From positions 16,510,519 to 16,574,518 of the forward strand of contig NC_135569.1 of assembly GCF_964340395.1 (NCBI RefSeq): DNA of 64,000 nucleotides. The letters run 5' to 3'. Shown one piece after another: positions 60,017 through 64,000 of the stretch. The translations under genes and the position numbers were made by a program. Position 1 is the stretch's first letter, and the number at the start of each line of letters is the position of its first letter. The stretch is from Glandiceps talaboti (taxonomy: Eukaryota > Hemichordata > Enteropneusta > Spengelidae). The notes below the pieces were generated by a model. It ran no database searches and was not told the origin of the DNA. It saw only the letters and a program-made list of their open reading frames with translations.

Positions 60017-61030
60017 CAACAAGAAGAACCCATTGGTAATGATGTACTGGTAGGCAAGGAATGTGTACTTGCCGTGAACGATTATGTCGAGAAGAGTCCT
60101 CGCGAGGTGTCCATGAAGAAAGGTTATGTCCTGAATCTCGTCAATAGTGCTAACAAGGTAATGTCATTCCTGTACATTTCTTATGTTAAGTTATGTCATG
60201 TATGCTGACTAGTGGGCATTCCATTCCATTTTATCGTTTCATTTTTTAGCACAACTAGTGTGATTTGATGTTTTATGTTGAATTAGGACAATTTAGTATA
60301 TGTATAACAATCATTGAAAAAACACTTGCTAATCTGTTGTGTATGTTTTGAAATTTGATATACAGGATTTAAATTTCCGTTGGACAGCTTTGGAACAAGT
60401 GGCTGATGAATGTAGTACCAGTCTTGGCAGTGCTCATGATGTACACAGGTTCTTTAGGTGAGAAATAACTCTTGGGTAGATTGTAAGTGTGTGTATGAGT
60501 GAGTAGATGAATTAGTGATAGCCAGCTAGGATAGAGTATGATATGTTGCTAATGATTTGGTATGACCGAAAATTCCACAGCTTTGTAGTATATGGAAAGT
60601 TTAGGGAATATAATATGAGCTATCAGATCTGACAAACCAAATACTGTGCATATTGACACACCAGTAACATTATCAAATTGGCTAAAAAAGTAAAGTACTA
60701 AAATGTGATTAATTTCTGTTTAGATACACACATTTGCTGGAGACAGCTAACAATAGAAAACAACGTTGTCTGGAAGACTCATGCAAACAACACATACAGA
60801 GATGTGAAGTACGTGATCTCTTAGTCTGGATGAATGATAAAGAGGCCTTCACTGTCTCCTCTGAAGTCGGTGACGATTTGGGACAAGTGGATGGTCAACA
60901 GAAGAAATTTGCTGATTTCCCCAAGGACTTGGCAGCCAACAAGGCCACACTGACAGAAATTATTGAAATTTCTACCGCCATACATGTTGAAAGTAGTCAT
61001 GAAGTACAGTGTGTGGCTGCTTGTATCCAG
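60017..61030 (+). CDS. SPTAN1: Spectrin module copy 3 (three exons)
   Basis: Exons 60,017-60,157, 60,366-60,457 and 60,724-61,030. The first exon is identical in protein to copy 2 (SPREVS). The third has Arg for His (EVRDLL) and Asp for Tyr (GDDLGQ), shared with copy 4 and closer to the canonical 'VGADLEQ'. The intron before the third exon carries a 3-base insertion. All splice sites and frames are intact. Confidence 0.93.
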
Positions 61031-61661
61031 GTTAGCAAGTGTACCATGCTATGATTTTAATTGAGTTTGGTCTTAAACCCCAATGTTTGAATTCTATATA
61101 ATCATATGAAACTTTGTAAACCAAAGATTTTAATGATTGAGAATATAGTAATAAAGTTTGAACATGATATTAAACTCTGGATAAAATTCTGTATTTTCAT
61201 GAGCTTTCTGACTCTGTGTCTCTGGTGACATGATCGTCTGATGACACACTAGGATTTCTTTAGAAGATTGTTGTACATGTAGATATAAATGTGTATGAAT
61301 GGCCGGCCTCCTTCACTCCTTTAAAACCACTGTGGCTTGACCACCAGAATTTTGGCATTCTCAATATTAATGTTGAGTATACATGTATATACACATAGTT
61401 AGTTGGTGTGTACAGTCTAAGAAGAGTCATATAGACAGGGATTTCATAGTGTGATTTGGTGTTCTATGTTGAATTAGGACAATTCAGTATATGTATAACA
61501 ATCATTGAAAAAACACTTGCTAATCTGTTGTGTATGTTTTGAAATTTGATATACAGGATTTGAATTTTGTATGTGCATGTATATATAGTATTTCCCAGAA
61601 TATTAGGTTTGTAAATATGTTAGCACATTGCTAAATTCTTACTATATTGTTTATGGTACAG

Positions 61662-62673
61662 CAACAAGAAGCCCCCATTGGTAATGATGTACTGGTAGGC
61701 AAGGAATGTGTACTAGCCGTGAACGATTATGTCGAGAAGAGTCCTCGCGAGGCGTCCATGAAGAAAGGTTATGTCCTGAATCTCGTCAATAGTGCTAACA
61801 AGGTAATGTCATTCCTGTACATTTCTTATGTTAAGTTATGTCATGTATGCTGACTAGTGGGCATTCCATTCCATTTTATCGTTTCATTTTTTAGCACAAC
61901 TAGTGTGATTTGATGTTTTATGTTGAATTAGGACAATTTAGTATATGTATAACAATCATTGAAAAAACACTTGCTAATCTGTTGTGTATGTTTTGAAATT
62001 TGATATACAGGATTTAAATTTCCGTTGGACAGCTTTGGAACAAGTGGCTGATGAATGTAGTACCAGTCTTGGCAGTGCTCATGATGTACACAGGTTCTTT
62101 AGGTGAGAAATAACTCTTGGGTAGATTGTAAGTGTGTGTATGAGTGAGTAGATGAATTAGTGATAGCCAGCTAGGATAGAGTATGATATGTTGCTAATGA
62201 TTTGGTATGACCGAAAATTCCACAGCTTTGTAGTATATGGAAAGTTTAGGGAATATAATATGAGCTATCAGATCTGACAAACCAAATACTGTGCATATTG
62301 ATCACACCAGTAACATTATCAAATTGGCTAAAGTAAAGTACTAAAATGTGTTCAATTTCTGTTTAGATACACACATTTGCTGGAGACAGCTAACAATAGA
62401 AAACAACGTTGTCTGGAAGACTCATGCAAACAACACATACAGAGATGTGAAGTACGTGATCTCTTAGTCTGGACGAATGATAAAGAGGCCTTCACTGTCT
62501 CCTCTGAAGTCGGTGACGATTTGGGACAAGTGGATGGTCAACAGAAGAAATTTGCTGATTTCCCCAAGGACTTGGCAGCCAACAAGGCCACACTGACAGA
62601 AATTATTGAAATTTCTACCGCCATACATGTTGAAAGTAGTCATGAAGTACAGTGTGTGGCTGCTTGTATCCAG
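61662..62673 (+). CDS. SPTAN1: Spectrin module copy 4 (three exons)
   Basis: Exons 61,662-61,802, 62,011-62,102 and 62,367-62,673. The first exon has EAPIG for EEPIG and SPREAS as in copy 1; the third has WTND for WMND. The intron after the last exon is cut short: after 'gagtttggtctta' (62,718) the sequence leaves the tandem unit and passes directly into a later spectrin exon. Frames and splice sites are intact. Confidence 0.93.
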
Positions 62674-62730
62674 GTTAGCAAGTGTACCATGCTATGATTT
62701 TAATTGAGTTTGGTCTTACACAGTGTTCAG

Positions 62731-62871
62731 GCCTTTCAGTGTAAACATCAAGTCTTAGAATGTGATATTTCTGCCCTTGGTGACAATGTACATCAACTAG
62801 ATGACAGAGGTGGATGTCTTATTCAAACCCATCGAGAGTCAGATGGCGCTTTCTCTAATGTTCAGAGAAGT
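62731..62871 (+). CDS. SPTAN1: Alpha-spectrin exon, later repeat (helix B)
   Basis: Encodes AFQCKHQVLECDISALGDNV, HQLDD and LIQTHRESDGAFSNVQRS, matching the helix B exon of the second repeat after SH3 ('[23 protein letters not shown]...LIQSHPESA'). The homology starts at SVQ, i.e. at the acceptor ACACAG/TG (62,723/62,724), which would be phase 2. The next AG (TTCAG/GCC, 62,730/62,731) gives phase 0, in frame with module copy 4. Either leaves an intron of only 50-57 bases. The donor AGAAGT/GTAAGT is good. The exon carrying the intervening helix A is absent. Confidence 0.85.
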
Positions 62872-63039
62872 GTAAGTTTATCTATGTAACATTCTGAAAT
62901 ACTTCATCACTTTACTTTTTTTGTAGCATGGTATTATATTACAGAGAGATGCTCATTAGACAAAAGTTTATGATCTGTAATCATTTTAAAATTTCATATC
63001 GTATTCATAGAATATTCACATAAGTCAAAATTATACAAT

Positions 63040-63450
63040 TTTAAATGATCATGACCTTGCACCATATAGTAAATATGCATTGGTTTTTTTGTTTCAATTT
63101 CTTTGGTGCTTCTTGTCTAATTAAGGCTGATATTTCACATCTGGATATTGTTGGTCTATGGTAATTTCGTTGTGTGAATGATCTTGTAATGTCGGTGTTT
63201 TGCTTGTATAAGTGGGTTTTATCATCTGCAAGTGCCTTTGCCAGGTATAGTGTAAAGAGTACCGGCTCAGACAGTCTCCTTGAGGAGCTCCTACATTCAT
63301 GATAAATGTTTCTGTAGTACTCCGCATCAAACTTGTAGTTGCAATACATCCTTCAACAGTATTGATACCATATGGAGCTCGTCTTCATCGAGAATGTTTT
63401 TTAGATCTTGAAAGCACCCCCTGTCCACGGTGTCAAAGACAAGTCACATT
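63040..63450 (-). pseudogene. Decayed LINE reverse transcriptase fragment
   Basis: Minus-strand frames give, in order, VFDTVDR (block A, about 63,425-63,442), DLKNILDEDELHMVSILLK, then after frameshifts MNVGAPQGDCLS (the 'PQGDxLSP' block, about 63,265-63,300), and in the adjacent frame PVLFTLYLAKAL and DDKTHLY. This is the palm region of a non-LTR reverse transcriptase. The clade is not certain. At least two frameshifts. It follows the last spectrin exon and lies in the presumed downstream intron, in antisense orientation. The plus-strand frame opposite (63,299-63,517) is a shadow. Confidence 0.8.
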
Positions 63451-63861
63451 AAAACTACATGACTGTATAAACAATATACGTAAAAACTGTACAAGTTACC
63501 TGTCTATAAGGTGTTAATACTGTAAGATATTTAAGATAAAATGCCCTAACTTGGACATGTAATGCCATCTAGAAGTTTGAAATGTTGGGGGAAATAGTTT
63601 GTCTCAAGTATGTACAAATACCTACCAGTATGTAAAGTCTGATGACCTTATGTATTGATAAATATACATGAAATTCTGTGATTACATAATTTTAGGCAAA
63701 TTCTGCCATCAGCTGTGTTTACAATTGTTCTGTGATAGAAGCATCTGACTGGACTGGAATAATATGAGAAGAGAACTTTGAATCAAATCTAAATTTCACA
63801 ATTTAAATTGTTTATTTAGCATTCATGTAAGAATAAATTATACCATGCAAGAACCAAACTG

Positions 63862-64000
63862 AACCGAAAATATGGAATATATACTCTGGTCATTCTATGT
63901 CAAGACAACAAGTGTCTGTGTCATTGGTTCTGTTGTGTTCAAAATTGCCCTTACTTTCCCCAATCTTACTGGCAATAGTACATTACCAACACTTTTCTTC
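63862..64000 (+). repeat. Partial third member of the 20,978/22,131 repeat
   Basis: 'aatatggaatatatactctg', 'gtcattctatgtca', 'acaagtgtct' and 'attgcc(c/a)ttactttccc' align with the start of the 1.15-kb duplicated unit. It has a deletion after 'gtcaagac' and several substitutions. Cut by the window edge. Confidence 0.85.

Larger units (their letters stand above)
56646..62718 (+). repeat. Four-copy tandem array of a 1,639-bp spectrin module
   Basis: Units start at 56,646, 58,285, 59,924 and 61,569 (lengths 1,639, 1,639, 1,645, and a truncated 1,150). The three internal junctions are the same: 'ttgatatacaggacttgaatttt' (the start of the DLNF exon) fused to GTATGTAC of the intron before the half-SH3 exon. 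Copies differ by scattered substitutions and small indels (for example an inserted AAA near 60,687, TTT near 61,055), with copies 2 and 3 the closest pair. Within each unit an approximately 120-base intron end ('gttgaattaggacaatt(t/c)agt' to 'atatacag') occurs twice: complete before the DLNF exon, and again before the truncated exon start at the unit end. Confidence 0.97.

Overview
The window looks like nuclear DNA from an animal, probably a marine invertebrate; I cannot place it more precisely. The grounds are short phase-0 exons of a nonerythroid alpha-spectrin gene, a CYP4-type cytochrome P450 exon, tRNA-derived SINEs with an RNA polymerase III A/B box head, LINEs of the L1/Tx1 and CR1/L2 types, a DIRS-like retroelement, and hAT-like and other inverted-repeat DNA transposons. 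The sequence is AT-rich and dominated by repeats. There is no bacterial-style gene organisation.

Layout. 1-5.3 kb: non-coding, with a candidate 1.5-kb DNA transposon (19-bp perfect terminal inverted repeats, 5-bp target duplication) and a copy of a dispersed family that starts with a hairpin ('family H'). 5.3-9.0 kb: about 64 copies of a 58-bp minisatellite. 9-20 kb: two SINEs, decayed CR1-like and DIRS-like retroelements, several minisatellites and microsatellites. 20-24.5 kb: one CYP4 exon (minus) and a 1.15-kb tandem duplication built around long AT microsatellites. 24.5-28.4 kb: a 5'-truncated L1/Tx1-type LINE with a 1,230-codon open ORF2 and poly(A) tail. 28.4-42 kb: mostly unannotatable, with a LINE 3' end and its tetranucleotide tail, and a three-deep nest of insertions at 39.6-41.6 kb. 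42-62.9 kb: alpha-spectrin exons on the plus strand in scrambled order, with introns loaded with transposons. 63-64 kb: a decayed LINE reverse transcriptase (minus) and a third copy of the 21-kb repeat.

The most interesting part is the spectrin locus. Its exons match, in order along the DNA: a post-SH3 repeat (42.5-42.9 kb), the first half of the SH3 domain (44.7 kb), the pre-SH3 repeat (53.1 and 56.4 kb), then a three-exon module (half SH3, a later helix-C exon, an earlier repeat exon) present four times in tandem (56.6-62.7 kb), then a still later exon (62.7 kb). The exon order is not collinear with any known alpha-spectrin, and the second half of the SH3 domain is not seen. Yet every clear exon has consensus splice sites, no stop codon, and phases that let the tandem modules splice in frame (180 codons per module). 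Hairpin-bearing family H sequence lies at several of the rearrangement breakpoints. Whether this is an expressed chimaeric spectrin, a young pseudogene, or partly an assembly error cannot be decided from sequence alone.
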